NCBI GenBank assembly: GCA_963832445.1
Contig: CAWHUM010000013.1
Span: 235,332 to 299,331 of the forward strand
Length of the DNA stretch: 64,000 nt
Reading direction: 5' to 3'
Origin: AWTP1-13 sp963832445
Lineage (GTDB): Bacteria > Pseudomonadota > Alphaproteobacteria > Rhizobiales > Hyphomicrobiaceae
Shown: positions 25,930-35,274 of the stretch, one piece after another
Numbering within the stretch: the first letter of the stretch is position 1
Layout of the letters: every line of letters begins with the position of its first letter
The notes under the pieces: model-generated
The model's database searches: none
What the model was told of the DNA's origin: nothing
Seen by the model: the letters and a program-made list of their open reading frames with translations, nothing else
Translations under genes and position numbers: made by a program

Positions 25930-27888
25930 TCAGCGCGGTGCGTAGAGGTAGTCTGGCAGCCATAGCGCCAACTGGGGGAAGATGTAGACGAGGAACATGG
26001 TGATGAACACCATGAACACGAACGGCAGTGCGCCGGAGAAGATGTCCGTCAGCGTGACGTGCGGCGGGGCGACACCCTTGAGGTAGAACGCCGCCATCGC
26101 CACCGGCGGCGTGTTGAAGGCGGTCTGCGTGTTGAGCGCCACCAGGATGCCGAAGAAGATCGGGTCGATGCCGAAGTGCGGCAGCAGCGGCAGGAAGATG
26201 GGAACGAAGATGATGATGATCTCGGTCCATTCCAGCGGCCACCCCAGCAGGAAGATGATCGCCTGGGTGAGGATCAGGAACTGGGTCGGCGACAGGTTGA
26301 GGGCGAGGAAGAACTGCTCCACCACCTGCTGGCCGCCCAGCACTGCAAACACCGCCGAGAAGGTCCACGAGCCGATGAACAGGTAGCAGACCATGGCGGT
26401 GGCGCGTGCGGTCAAATACACGGAATCCCTGAGCATCGTGAAGTTGAGGGCCCCGTAGGCGGCGGCGAGCACCATGCTCGCCAGCGCGCCCGCACCCGCC
26501 GCCTCCGACGGCGTCGCCAGGCCGAACAGGATGGCGCCCAACACCGCAAGGATCAGCAGCGCGAGGGGCAAGAACGAGGTCGCGAGCGCCCACATCACCT
26601 TGCTGAAGGGGATGTCCGTCTGCTCCTTCGGCAGCTTCGGGCAAAGCGAGGGATCGATCATGGCCCGCAGGATCACGTACGCCATGTAGAGACCTGCAAG
26701 CGTGAAGCCGGGGATGAAGGCAGCCGCGTAGAGCTTCACGGCGGAGACGCCGGCAGTCGCGGCATAGACGATGAGCAGGATGCTGGGCGGAATGAGGATG
26801 CCGAGGCAGCCGCCCGCGCAGGTCACGCCGGCGGAGAGCTTGACGTCGTAGCCTGCGCGCAGCATCGCGGGAAACGCCAGCAGCCCCATCAGCGTCACCA
26901 CCGCTCCGACGATGCCGGTCGCGGTGGCGAACATGGCGCAGGTAAGCAGCGTCGCCACCGCGAGTGCGCCGGGAATATTCTTCATCGACAGCTGCAGCGA
27001 ATGGAACAGGCGATCGAGGATGTTGGCGCGCTCGACCACGTAGCCCATGAACAAGAACAGCGGCACCGCCGTCAGCACGTCGCTGGAGGAGACCTCGAAC
27101 GCCTTCTGCACCAGCAGCGTGAAGATGCGGTTGTTGAAGAAGTCCTGGCCGGGCGTGTAATAGGCGTAGAAGCCGAAGCCCACGCCCATCGCCATGAGCG
27201 TGAAGGCGATCGGGAACCCCAGCATGATGATGAAGATGAACAACCCCAGCATCAGCATGCCGACTTGCGGATCAGTCATGGTCAGGCCCCCTTCTGACCA
27301 GATTGCGCCGTCACGTTCGGCAGCATGAATCTTCTGCTCCTGCAGGATGATGCTTTCCGTCTCCTCGACATCGTGCAGGCGCTGCGGCCATGCCCCTTGT
27401 CTGATGCAAATGACGCAGCGGACGACCTCGGCGAACCCTTGCAGCAGCAGTAGCACGCCGGTGATCGGCACCAGCGTCTTGAGCGGGAACACCGGTATGC
27501 CCGCTGGACTGAAGATGCTGACTTCCCTGAACCGGATCGACATTTGCGCGTAGTTCCAGCCGGAGTAGATGAATGCCGCCACGGCCGGCAGGAAGAAGAT
27601 GATGTAGAGCACGAGATCGACGCTCGCCTGCGTGCGCGGCTTCCAGAACCGGTACAGAACGTCGGCACGCACATGCCCGTTGCGCGAGAGCGTGTAGGCG
27701 CCGGCCATGAGGAACATGGCGCCGTAGGTTATGTAGCTGAAATCGAAAGCCCACGTGGTCGGCGCGCGCAGCACATAGCGCACGAACACCTCGTAGCTCA
27801 CGCCCAATGTCAGCACCAGGATCAACCAAGCAAACGCCTTGCCGACCCACAAGCTGAGTGAATCGATAAAGAACAGAAATCGGGTCAT
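25930..27888 (-). CDS. TRAP transporter permease, DctQ-DctM fused reading frame
   Basis: A 652-residue frame from the ATG at 27888 (MTRFLFFIDSLSLWVGKAFA). Residues 1-190 are DctQ-like (four helices, WAFDFSYITYGAMFLMAGAY, SRNGHVRADVLYRFWKPR). Residues about 203-652 are a DctM large subunit with GFPIAFTLMAMGVGFGFYAY, TGIVGAVVTLMGLLAFPAML, GCLGILIPPSILLIVYAATA and NTQTAFNTPPVAMAAFYLKG. It drives sodium- or proton-coupled uptake of an organic acid with the DctP protein encoded upstream. The junction may be artificial: with one G fewer in the five-base run at 27287-27291, DctQ would end at a TGA two bases before the ATG of MTDPQVGMLMLG, a normal separate DctM start. Confidence 0.9.
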   Translation of the reverse strand: MTRFLFFIDSLSLWVGKAFAWLILVLTLGVSYEVFVRYVLRAPTTWAFDFSYITYGAMFLMAGAYTLSRNGHVRADVLYRFWKPRTQASVDLVLYIIFFLPAVAAFIYSGWNYAQMSIRFREVSIFSPAGIPVFPLKTLVPITGVLLLLQGFAEVVRCVICIRQGAWPQRLHDVEETESIILQEQKIHAAERDGAIWSEGGLTMTDPQVGMLMLGLFIFIIMLGFPIAFTLMAMGVGFGFYAYYTPGQDFFNNRIFTLLVQKAFEVSSSDVLTAVPLFLFMGYVVERANILDRLFHSLQLSMKNIPGALAVATLLTCAMFATATGIVGAVVTLMGLLAFPAMLRAGYDVKLSAGVTCAGGCLGILIPPSILLIVYAATAGVSAVKLYAAAFIPGFTLAGLYMAYVILRAMIDPSLCPKLPKEQTDIPFSKVMWALATSFLPLALLILAVLGAILFGLATPSEAAGAGALASMVLAAAYGALNFTMLRDSVYLTARATAMVCYLFIGSWTFSAVFAVLGGQQVVEQFFLALNLSPTQFLILTQAIIFLLGWPLEWTEIIIIFVPIFLPLLPHFGIDPIFFGILVALNTQTAFNTPPVAMAAFYLKGVAPPHVTLTDIFSGALPFVFMVFITMFLVYIFPQLALWLPDYLYAPR

Positions 27889-27991
27889 GTTCGATTGGTC
27901 CGAGAGGGTCGCGACGGCGGGGGAGCCTGCGCACATCCCTCCGCGTCAAGTGGAAAGGGCGGCGCGAGGGTCGCGCCGCCCCTAACTCTAG

Positions 27992-29116
27992 CTAGGTCTT
28001 TAGTACACCGGGGAAGTGGTGGTTGAACGCACCCTTGTAGTCGGTCGAGTTCAACTGAGTGTAGAGCACGACGCGCCGGACCCAGGCCTTCTGCGAGTCC
28101 ATCACCTTCTTCATGAAGGGATCAGCACCCAAGGTGGCGATCAGCCCGTCCCAGGCCTTGATCTGCGCGTCGAAGATGCCCTGCGGCGTGCGCAGCACGT
28201 TGACCTTCTCCTTGTCGATCAGCTCCTGCAGGTCGCGGGAGTACTGGTCGTAGGCCTTCCACTCATTGGCGGAGGACGCGGCCTCGGCGGCGTACTGCAG
28301 GATCGCCTTGTGCTCGGCGGGCAGCCCGTCGAACTTGGTCCGGTTGAACATGATCTCGAAGTACTCGGTCGCCTGGTGATGGCTGCCGAGGTAGTAGTTC
28401 TTGGCCACGTTCTGCGAGCCGAAGCGGCGGTCCGAGGTCGGGTTGTTGAACTCGAAGGCATCGATCACGCCGCGCTCCATGGCCGGCACGATCTCGCCGC
28501 CGGGAAGCTGCGCGACCGCCAGGCCCATGGCCTGGAACAGGTCTGCCGCGAGGCCGACGGTGCGGTACTTCAGGCCCTTCAGGTCCTGAGGGCCGGCGAG
28601 CGGCTTCTTGAACCAACCCAGGGGCTGCGTCGGCATCGGCATGGCAAAGAAGCTCTTGACGTTGAGCTTCATGATCTGAACCTGCAGCTCCTCGAACAGC
28701 TCCTTGCCGCCGCCGGCATAGATCCAGCCGAAGCCTTCGTTAGCATTGAAGCCAAACACGGGGCCGGTGCCGAACAGGGAGGCCGCCTTGTGCTTGCCGT
28801 ACCAGTAGACGGTCACAGTGTGTGCGGCGTCGATCTGGCCGCCGTGCACGCCGTCGAGCACCTGGAAGGGATGGACGACCGCGCCACCATGCAGCAGGTC
28901 GATCTTGAGCCGCCCGCCCGCCATGGAGTTGACGCGTTCGATGTACTGCTGCGCCATCTCCGTGAAGATATCGGTCGCCGGCCAGGACGTTTGCATCCTG
29001 AGCGTGGCAGTCTGCGCCCGCGACACCTGCGGCATCGCCACGGCACCAACGGCTGCCGTGCCGGCAGCGACAGCGCCGGTCTTCAGAAACTTGCGGCGTG
29101 AAACGGAACTACTCAT
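27992..29116 (-). CDS. TRAP transporter substrate-binding protein (DctP family), Tat signal
   Basis: A 374-residue protein from the ATG at 29116, preceded by AGGAGGAG. The N-terminus MSSSVSRRKFLKTGAVAAGT is a twin-arginine signal (SRRKFLK), with cleavage expected after VSRAQ. The mature protein has ATLRMQTSWPATDIFTEMAQ, VNSMAGGRLKIDLLHGGAVV and LKGLKYRTVGLAADLFQAMG with the conserved Arg region that binds the carboxylate, and EFNNPTSDRRFGSQNVAKNY. It belongs to the DctP subgroup that binds 2-oxo or other carboxylic acids. It lies 103 bases upstream of the permease gene. Confidence 0.92.
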   Translation of the reverse strand: MSSSVSRRKFLKTGAVAAGTAAVGAVAMPQVSRAQTATLRMQTSWPATDIFTEMAQQYIERVNSMAGGRLKIDLLHGGAVVHPFQVLDGVHGGQIDAAHTVTVYWYGKHKAASLFGTGPVFGFNANEGFGWIYAGGGKELFEELQVQIMKLNVKSFFAMPMPTQPLGWFKKPLAGPQDLKGLKYRTVGLAADLFQAMGLAVAQLPGGEIVPAMERGVIDAFEFNNPTSDRRFGSQNVAKNYYLGSHHQATEYFEIMFNRTKFDGLPAEHKAILQYAAEAASSANEWKAYDQYSRDLQELIDKEKVNVLRTPQGIFDAQIKAWDGLIATLGADPFMKKVMDSQKAWVRRVVLYTQLNSTDYKGAFNHHFPGVLKT

Positions 29117-29377
29117 TGCGCTCTCCTCCTTTGGACGCTTCCTCGACCGTTGAAGCTCATGGTCGAAGCCTTCTTGTTGGCTTGGTATACCACGGCCTTC
29201 ACCGACAAGAAACAGGGCGTTGTTGCCGCGGCGGTCGACTTTCACCTCCTGAAATTCTCACCGCCCGCATTCGGTAGACGCTCCGCTTGCACCCCGCATT
29301 CCAGCCCGGCGCCGCCGACACTGTCAGCCAAGCACCGCCCCCGCCCCGGGGTCGAGGCCCTCACTTTGCCTGTCAGG

Positions 29378-30895
29378 TTAGTCCGCCTCTTGGAACACCT
29401 GCTCGCGGCTCTGGCGGATCGAGGGAAGGATAGCCACGAAAACCAGGATGAGCGCCATAAACAAGAGAGAGGCGCTCAATGGCCGATCGATGAAGGTCAT
29501 GAAGGTGCCGCGCGAGATGACGAGCGCCTGGCGCAGCTTCTCCTCCATCAGCCTGCCGAGCACGAAGCCCAGGAGCAGGGGCGCCGGCTCGAAGCCGAAC
29601 TTGACCAGCGCGTAGCCGAACAAGCCGAAGCCGGCGGTCATGACGACCTCGATCGGCGAGTTGTTGACCGAGTAGATGCCGATGCAGCAGAGCAGCACGA
29701 TGGACGGAAACATCAGCCGATAGGGCACCTTGAGCAGGCGCACCCATAGCCCGATCAGCGGCAGGTTGATGACGAGCAGCATCAGGTTGCCGATCCACAT
29801 GGAAGCGATCATGCCCCAGAACAGCTGCGGCTGCTTGGTCATGATCTGCGGGCCCGGCACGATGCCGTGGATGGTCATGGCGCCCACCATCAGCGCCATC
29901 ACGGCGTTGGGCGGGATGCCGAGCGTCAGCAGCGGAATGAAGGCGGTCTGGGCGCCGGCGTTGTTGGCGGATTCGGGGCCTGCAACCCCCTCGATGGCGC
30001 CGCGCCCGAAACGCGAGGGATCCTTGGCGAGCTTTTTCTCGATGGTGTAGGAGGCAAACGGACCGAGCACGGCGCCGTTGCCGGGCAACAGGCCCAGAAG
30101 GGAGCCGATGAAGGTTCCGCGCACGACGGGTGCCGCCGACTGGCCCAGGTCCTTGCGGTTTGGCAGCAGGTTGCCGATGGCGGCGTGGATGACGTCGCGG
30201 GCCTGCGTGCTCTCGAGATTGCGCAGGATCTCGGCGAATCCGAACATGCCCATGGCAATGACCGCCACGTCGAGGCCGTCGGAAATCTCCGTCCAGCCGA
30301 AAGTGAGGCGCTCCTCGCCGCTCTCCAGGTCCGTACCGATGGTGGAGAGCAGGATGCCGACCAGGATCACGGCGATGGCCTTGGGCACCGATCCGCGCGC
30401 CAGCACAACGGCGAACATCAGGCCCAGCACCATGAGCGCAAAATAGTCGGCGGGGCCGAACAGCAGGGCCATGGCGGTCAACGGCGCGGCCAGGGCGGCG
30501 ATGATCAGCGTGGCAACGCAGCCGGCGAAGAACGAGCCCATGGCAGCGATGCCGAGCGCCACGCCGGCGCGGCCCTGCTTGGCCATCTGGTGGCCGTCGA
30601 GCGTGGTGACGACCGAGGTGGCCTCGCCCGGGATGTTGACCAGGATGGCGGTGGTGGAGCCGCCGTACTGGGCGCCGTAGTAGATGCCGGCCAGCATGAT
30701 CAGCGCGCCGATCGGATCGAGGCCGAAGGTGATCGGTAGCAGCATGGTGATCGTTGCAATCGGACCTACGCCCGGCAGAACGCCGATCAGGGTTCCGATC
30801 ATGCAGCCAAGAAAGCACAGGCCGACGTTCTTGAGCGAGAGAGCGACGCTAAGCCCGAGCGACAGATTGCCTACCAGGTTGGCAAAGAAATCCAT
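29378..30895 (-). CDS. tctA: tripartite tricarboxylate transporter large subunit (TctA family)
   Basis: A 505-residue protein with about 11-12 membrane helices. Family landmarks are CFLGCMIGTLIGVLPGVGPI, ALIMLAGIYYGAQYGGSTTA with ILVNIPGEATSVVTTLDGHQ, GLLPGNGAVLGPFASYTIEK, and PESANNAGAQTAFIPLLTLG IPPN. TctA forms the transport pathway of TTT systems for citrate-like or aromatic acids together with TctB and a periplasmic TctC. TctB is encoded 10 bases upstream, but no TctC is present in the window. Confidence 0.93.
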   Translation of the reverse strand: MDFFANLVGNLSLGLSVALSLKNVGLCFLGCMIGTLIGVLPGVGPIATITMLLPITFGLDPIGALIMLAGIYYGAQYGGSTTAILVNIPGEATSVVTTLDGHQMAKQGRAGVALGIAAMGSFFAGCVATLIIAALAAPLTAMALLFGPADYFALMVLGLMFAVVLARGSVPKAIAVILVGILLSTIGTDLESGEERLTFGWTEISDGLDVAVIAMGMFGFAEILRNLESTQARDVIHAAIGNLLPNRKDLGQSAAPVVRGTFIGSLLGLLPGNGAVLGPFASYTIEKKLAKDPSRFGRGAIEGVAGPESANNAGAQTAFIPLLTLGIPPNAVMALMVGAMTIHGIVPGPQIMTKQPQLFWGMIASMWIGNLMLLVINLPLIGLWVRLLKVPYRLMFPSIVLLCCIGIYSVNNSPIEVVMTAGFGLFGYALVKFGFEPAPLLLGFVLGRLMEEKLRQALVISRGTFMTFIDRPLSASLLFMALILVFVAILPSIRQSREQVFQEAD

Positions 30896-30905
30896 CGCGG
30901 AGCCC

Positions 30906-31538
30906 TCAGCGGAACAGGTTCTTGATTGCGGTGAAGAGCTGGCCGATGGCGGACTTCATACCGGCATAGGCGTGGCTGATCGGCTCGGGGATGATACCGG
31001 CCGGATCGAAGGGGATCGGCAGATTGAGCAGCTCCTTGAACAGGAGGGCGCAGAGCAGCGTCATCACCACGCCGAACACGACCACCTCGAGCAGCCGCGT
31101 GTCCTTGTCGGCGAAGGCAGAGAAGATCACGGCAAGCGGCCCGGCCACAATGAGGCCTAGGGACGGCACCTTGACCGACGCCAGCAGAGGAATGCCGGCG
31201 AAGCCGCCCAGGCTGAGCGTCGAGCCGCGGATCACGGTGGCGAAGATCAGCACGGCGCCGAGCACGAACACGGGGCCTCGCAGCGGCCAACCCTCGAGGC
31301 GGTCGCCCTCGAACAGCAGCGCATTCACCATCAGCAGCACGCCAAAGGCACCGACCAGGGTCGCCACCACCTTGGGCAGCAGGCCCGAGCCGATGCCCGA
31401 CAGCGTGCCGAAGGGCAGATTGAAGCCGCCGGCAAAGCCCAGCGCCGCGAGGCCGATGAGGAACAGTCCGCCGGCCAGATCGAGCGGCGACTTGACGAGG
31501 CCGTTGCGGGTGCGGCCACCGGCCGATTGCAATGTCAT
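30906..31538 (-). CDS. tctB: tripartite tricarboxylate transporter small subunit (TctB family)
   Basis: A 210-residue protein with four hydrophobic helices, from the ATG at 31538 with GGGAGGGA a few bases upstream. SPLDLAGGLFLIGLAALGFA, GTLSGIGSGLLPKVVATLVG (the conserved G..P element of TctB) and TLLCALLFKELLNLPIPFDP match the family. The longer frame upstream (to 31676) lacks a ribosome site and is not used. It is translationally near-coupled with TctA downstream. Confidence 0.88.
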   Translation of the reverse strand: MTLQSAGGRTRNGLVKSPLDLAGGLFLIGLAALGFAGGFNLPFGTLSGIGSGLLPKVVATLVGAFGVLLMVNALLFEGDRLEGWPLRGPVFVLGAVLIFATVIRGSTLSLGGFAGIPLLASVKVPSLGLIVAGPLAVIFSAFADKDTRLLEVVVFGVVMTLLCALLFKELLNLPIPFDPAGIIPEPISHAYAGMKSAIGQLFTAIKNLFR

Positions 31539-31692
31539 TGTCCCTCCCGAGGAAGTGCAAGGCACCCCGCGGTGCCCACGGAGCATTGTTGTTGGGCTCG
31601 CTAGACCTCTGATGAACCTAGCGTCCTGGCACAGCAGCGTCCACCCGTCCGAACGGCCAACGTCGGCTTTGCGCATCCGGAGTGCTTAACGC

Positions 31693-34600
31693 TTAACGGC
31701 CGGGCGCAGGCGCATCCGCTGGCGCAGGCGCCTTGCCGAGGGCCTGGTGCAGGATACGGGCGACGTGCCAGGCCTCACGCCCGCTGCCATCCCTTATTTG
31801 ATGCCGGCACGAGAAACCGTCGGCTGCGATGATCGTGCCAGGCGCGGCTTTGCGCACGGCCGGCAGCAGGGACAGCTCGCCCATGGCCATGGAGACTGTG
31901 TAGGTGTCGGCGCCATAGCCGAATGCGCCGGCCATGCCGCAGCAGCTCGATTCCACGGTCGTCACGGCAAGGCCCTCCACCAGCCCGAGCGCACCCGCAA
32001 CGGCGTCCATGGCGCCAAACGCCTTCTGGTGGCAGTGGCCGTGCAGCAGGACGCTCCCCTCCCGGCGTGCAATATGCCGCGGGATGCGCCCGGCATCCGC
32101 CTCGCGCACCAGGAACTCCTCCAGCAGCAGGGCCTGGGACGAAAGCTGCTCGGTCTCTCGCGACGGCAGCATGGCGCAAAACTCGTCGCGCAGCGTGAGG
32201 AGGCACGAGGGCTCCAGGCCGACAACGGGTACGCCCCGCGCGAGGAACGGTTGTGCCGCGGCCAGCACCCGGCGGGCTTCTGCGCGGGCTTGCTCCACCA
32301 TCCCGGCCGAGAGAAACGTGCGCCCACAGCACAGCGCACGGCCCTTCTCGCGCGAGGAGAGCACGGACACCCGGTAGCCCAGCCCGCCAAGCAAGGCGAT
32401 GGTATCGTGCAGGTTCTCGGGCTCGAAAGCGGCGTTGAAGGTGTCGGCCAGCAGCGCGACCTCGCGCGAGGAAACCGGGCCTGCCGCAGCAGCGTCTCGT
32501 GCGTGATCCAGCGCGCGCGCTCGCGGGTCGTCCCCTGCGTCTCGTGCGAGGTCCCGCGATACGGCAACGGCAGGCGCACGGAACCTGTCACGGCGCCAGC
32601 GCGGCAGTGCTCGCTCAGCCGACAGGCCAGTTAACCATTCGCCCAAGTGCGCCGCACCGGGGATAGTGTCGCGGGCATTGAGCAGGGGAGCCGCAAGAGC
32701 TGCATAAGGCGCATAGCGGGGCAGATAGGCCACCAGCCGGTCGCGCAGGCTCAATCCGCGCCGCGCATTGGCCGCCGCCAGCACCTCGATTTTCATCTTG
32801 GCCATGTCGACGCCGGTGGGGCACTCGCGCCGGCAGCCCTTGCAGGAGACGCACAGCTGCATGGTCTCCAGCATCTCGTCGGAGGCGAAGGCGTCGGGCC
32901 CCAGCTGGCCGGAGATGGCGAGCCTGAGCGCATTGGCCCGCCCCCGCGTGACGTCGCGCTCGTTCCCGGTGACGCGGAAGGAGGGGCACATCACGTTGGA
33001 GGCGTGCTTGCGGCACTCGCCGTTATTGTTGCACATCTCCACGGCGCCCTGGAAACCTCCGCCCGCCCCGGGATAGGCCGACCAGTCGAGCGCCATGCGC
33101 ATCTCGGGCACCCGGTAGTCCGGCTTGAAGCGGAACAGGCTGCGGTCATCCATGCGCGTTGAGCGCACGATCTTGCCGGGGTTCATGAGGCCTTGCGGGT
33201 CGAAGCGGTCCTTCACCTCCTCGAACAGACGCACCGTCTTGGCGCCATACATCTTCTCGTGGAACTCGGAGCGCACCAGCCCGTCGCCGTGCTCGCCCGA
33301 GTGGCTGCCCTTGTATTCCTTCACCAGCGCGAACGCCTCCTCGGCGATGGCGCGCATGGTCTTGGCATCCTTCTCCAGCTTTAGATTGAGCACCGGCCGT
33401 ACGTGCAGGCAGCCGACGGAAGCGTGCGCGTACCAGGTGCCCTTGGTGCCGTGCCTGGCGAAGATGGCCGTGAGCCGCTCGGTGTAGTCGGCCAGATGCT
33501 CCAGCGGCACCGCGCAGTCCTCGATGAAGGACACGGGCTTTCCCTCGCTTTTCATCGACATCATGATGTTGAGGCCCGAGGCGCGCACCTCCCACACGGC
33601 CTTCTGGCCCGCCGCGTCCGCCACCTTCACCACGCTTTGCGGATGCCCGAGGTCGCCCATCAATTCGTCGAGCCGTTCCAGCCGCCGCAAGTTTTCCGCC
33701 TGGTCGTCTTGCGCGAACTCGACGAGCAGCAGCGCGTCGGGCGCGCCCCGCACATACGTTTCCATCACCGGGCGAAACATGGCGATGTCGCGGGCGAGCT
33801 CGATCAAGGTGCGGTCCACCACTTCCACCGCCACGGGCCCGAGTTTCACGATGTGCTGGGCCGCCTCCATGGCCTTGCGGAAGGTGGCGAAGTGGCAGAT
33901 GCCGAGCGCCTTGTTCTTCGGGATCGGCGAAAGCTTCAGCTCGATGCGCCGTGAGACGGCCAGCGTGCCCTCCGAGCCGCACAGCAGGGTCGCGAGATTG
34001 ACCGGCCCGCCGCCCGGCACCAACGCATCGATCAGATATCCGCCGACCCGCCGGCTCACCTCCGGGAACGCGTGCGCGATGTGCTCCGCCTCCCGCCGCC
34101 CGATTCCGAGCAGGTCACGGAACAGCGCGACCGCGGACTCACCGTCACCGCGAACGCCGCCGAAATTCCCCTCCCCTTGATGGGGAGGGGAGCCGGTCGG
34201 CACGAACGGCGCCAGATTGTGCCCCACCTCGCCGAAGCGCGCCTCGCTCCCGTCCGCCAGGATCGCGTCGATGGCGATCACATTATCCCGCATGATGCCG
34301 TAGCGGATCGAGCGCGTGCCGCACGAGTTGTTGCCGGCCATGCCGCCGATGGTCGCCCGGCTCGCCGTCGACACGTCGACCGGAAACCAAAGCCCGTGCG
34401 CCTTGAGCTGCCGGTTCAGCTCGTCCAGCACGATGCCGGGCTCGACGATGCAGGTGGAATTGATCTCGTTGATCTCGACCAGCCGCTTCAGATGCTTGCT
34501 GAAGTCGATGACCAGCGCGCGGCCCACCGTCTGCCCCGACTGCGACGTTGCCCCGCCGCGCGGCAGGAGGGCGACGCCCTCCTCGCGGGCTATCTCCATC

Positions 34601-34782
34601 GCCGCGCGTACATCGTTGTCGGTCCTCGGCACCACCACACCGACCGGCTCGATCTGGTAGTGCGACGCATCCGTCGAATAGCGCCCGCGGCTGAACCGAT
34701 CGAACAGCACCTCGCCCTCCAGCTCGGCGCTGAGGCGCTCGGCCAGGCGGTGCGATACTGGATGTTCCTTGCTTGTTGTCAT
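31693..34782 (-). CDS. FAD-linked oxidase / Fe-S oxidoreductase (D-2-hydroxyacid dehydrogenase, GlcD-GlpC-type fusion)
   Basis: A 1,029-residue protein. Residues about 45-230 form a PCMH-type FAD-binding domain (GVVVPRTDNDVRAAMEIARE, ALLPRGGATSQSGQTVGRAL, STASRATIGGMAGNNSCGTR). An FAD-oxidase C-terminal domain follows (LKLEKDAKTMRAIAEEAFAL, GSHSGEHGDGLVRSEFHEKM). Near residue 641 is a 4Fe-4S cluster motif CVSCKGCRRECPTGVD. The last 250 residues carry two CCG-type cysteine motifs (RALCCGRTFLSAG, ESSCCGMAGAFGYG) with LLHGHCHQKAFG. Such proteins oxidise D-lactate or other D-2-hydroxyacids to 2-oxoacids, passing electrons to quinone. An extra 15-20 residue stretch (about residues 196-210) is encoded by an inserted palindromic repeat. 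Confidence 0.9.
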   Translation of the reverse strand: MTTSKEHPVSHRLAERLSAELEGEVLFDRFSRGRYSTDASHYQIEPVGVVVPRTDNDVRAAMEIAREEGVALLPRGGATSQSGQTVGRALVIDFSKHLKRLVEINEINSTCIVEPGIVLDELNRQLKAHGLWFPVDVSTASRATIGGMAGNNSCGTRSIRYGIMRDNVIAIDAILADGSEARFGEVGHNLAPFVPTGSPPHQGEGNFGGVRGDGESAVALFRDLLGIGRREAEHIAHAFPEVSRRVGGYLIDALVPGGGPVNLATLLCGSEGTLAVSRRIELKLSPIPKNKALGICHFATFRKAMEAAQHIVKLGPVAVEVVDRTLIELARDIAMFRPVMETYVRGAPDALLLVEFAQDDQAENLRRLERLDELMGDLGHPQSVVKVADAAGQKAVWEVRASGLNIMMSMKSEGKPVSFIEDCAVPLEHLADYTERLTAIFARHGTKGTWYAHASVGCLHVRPVLNLKLEKDAKTMRAIAEEAFALVKEYKGSHSGEHGDGLVRSEFHEKMYGAKTVRLFEEVKDRFDPQGLMNPGKIVRSTRMDDRSLFRFKPDYRVPEMRMALDWSAYPGAGGGFQGAVEMCNNNGECRKHASNVMCPSFRVTGNERDVTRGRANALRLAISGQLGPDAFASDEMLETMQLCVSCKGCRRECPTGVDMAKMKIEVLAAANARRGLSLRDRLVAYLPRYAPYAALAAPLLNARDTIPGAAHLGEWLTGLSAERALPRWRRDRFRAPAVAVSRDLARDAGDDPRARALDHARDAAAAGPVSSREVALLADTFNAAFEPENLHDTIALLGGLGYRVSVLSSREKGRALCCGRTFLSAGMVEQARAEARRVLAAAQPFLARGVPVVGLEPSCLLTLRDEFCAMLPSRETEQLSSQALLLEEFLVREADAGRIPRHIARREGSVLLHGHCHQKAFGAMDAVAGALGLVEGLAVTTVESSCCGMAGAFGYGADTYTVSMAMGELSLLPAVRKAAPGTIIAADGFSCRHQIRDGSGREAWHVARILHQALGKAPAPADAPAPGR

Positions 34783-34795
34783 GCTCGACGCGCGC

Positions 34796-34905
34796 CATTC
34801 TCGTCATCCCGGCGCCATTCGCTCGCGGCGCGAGCGAATGGGACCAGGCCGGGACCCATGCACCTTACCACTTGCCGCTGGATGCGGCTGTGCCCGATCA
34901 TCGAA
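34796..34905. repeat. GTCATCCCG-type dispersed repeat, copy 1
   Basis: Begins CTCGTCATCCCGGCGCCATT, has a hairpin of CGCTCGCGGCGCGAGCG, then GGGACCCATGCACC and CCACTTGCCGCTGGATGCGG. The same order of blocks recurs at 35355-35540, with small substitutions. It lies between the divergent FAD/Fe-S oxidase and the GIY-YIG gene. Confidence 0.75.
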
Positions 34906-34919
34906 TAGCTATGCCACCC

Positions 34920-35255
34920 ATGGAAAAGAACCCCTCCGTTTACATCCTTGCGAGCCGGCGCAACGGCACGCTCTACATCGGTGTGACGAGCGATCTCCAT
35001 CAGCGCATGGCGGAGCACAAGCAGGGGCTGATCGAAGGCTTCACCAAGAAGTACGGTGTCAAGCTGCTCGTATACTACGAAACGCACCCGACGATGGACG
35101 CCGCCATCCGGCGCGAGAAACAGCTCAAAGAATGGCGCCGCCTGTGGAAGATCCGATTGATCGAGAGCATGAACCCCGAGTGGGTCGATCTATTCGATGA
35201 GACAACCGGCGAGGTCTTCGACGGCCCCGCGGATGTGTCGCGGCAAGCACGATGA
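34920..35255 (+). CDS. GIY-YIG nuclease superfamily protein (UPF0213-like)
   Basis: A 111-residue single-domain protein from the ATG at 34920 (MEKNPSVYILASRRNGTLYI); an ATG at 34911 would add three residues. The VYILASRRNGTLYIGVTSDL motif contains the two tyrosines and the Gly of GIY-YIG nucleases, followed by the catalytic-type Arg (HQRMAEHKQGL) and the Glu in RREKQLKEWRRLWKIRLIE. This subgroup (YhbQ/UPF0213) is common in proteobacteria; some members bind structured DNA. It is flanked on both sides by GTCATCCCG repeats. Confidence 0.88.
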   Translation: MEKNPSVYILASRRNGTLYIGVTSDLHQRMAEHKQGLIEGFTKKYGVKLLVYYETHPTMDAAIRREKQLKEWRRLWKIRLIESMNPEWVDLFDETTGEVFDGPADVSRQAR

Positions 35256-35274
35256 CCGTAGAGCTTGCTGCTAA

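Noticed and set aside
26059..27297. 412-codon plus-strand reading frame
   Set aside because: Antisense to the TRAP permease; His/Gln/Arg-rich composition typical for the complement of membrane protein genes.
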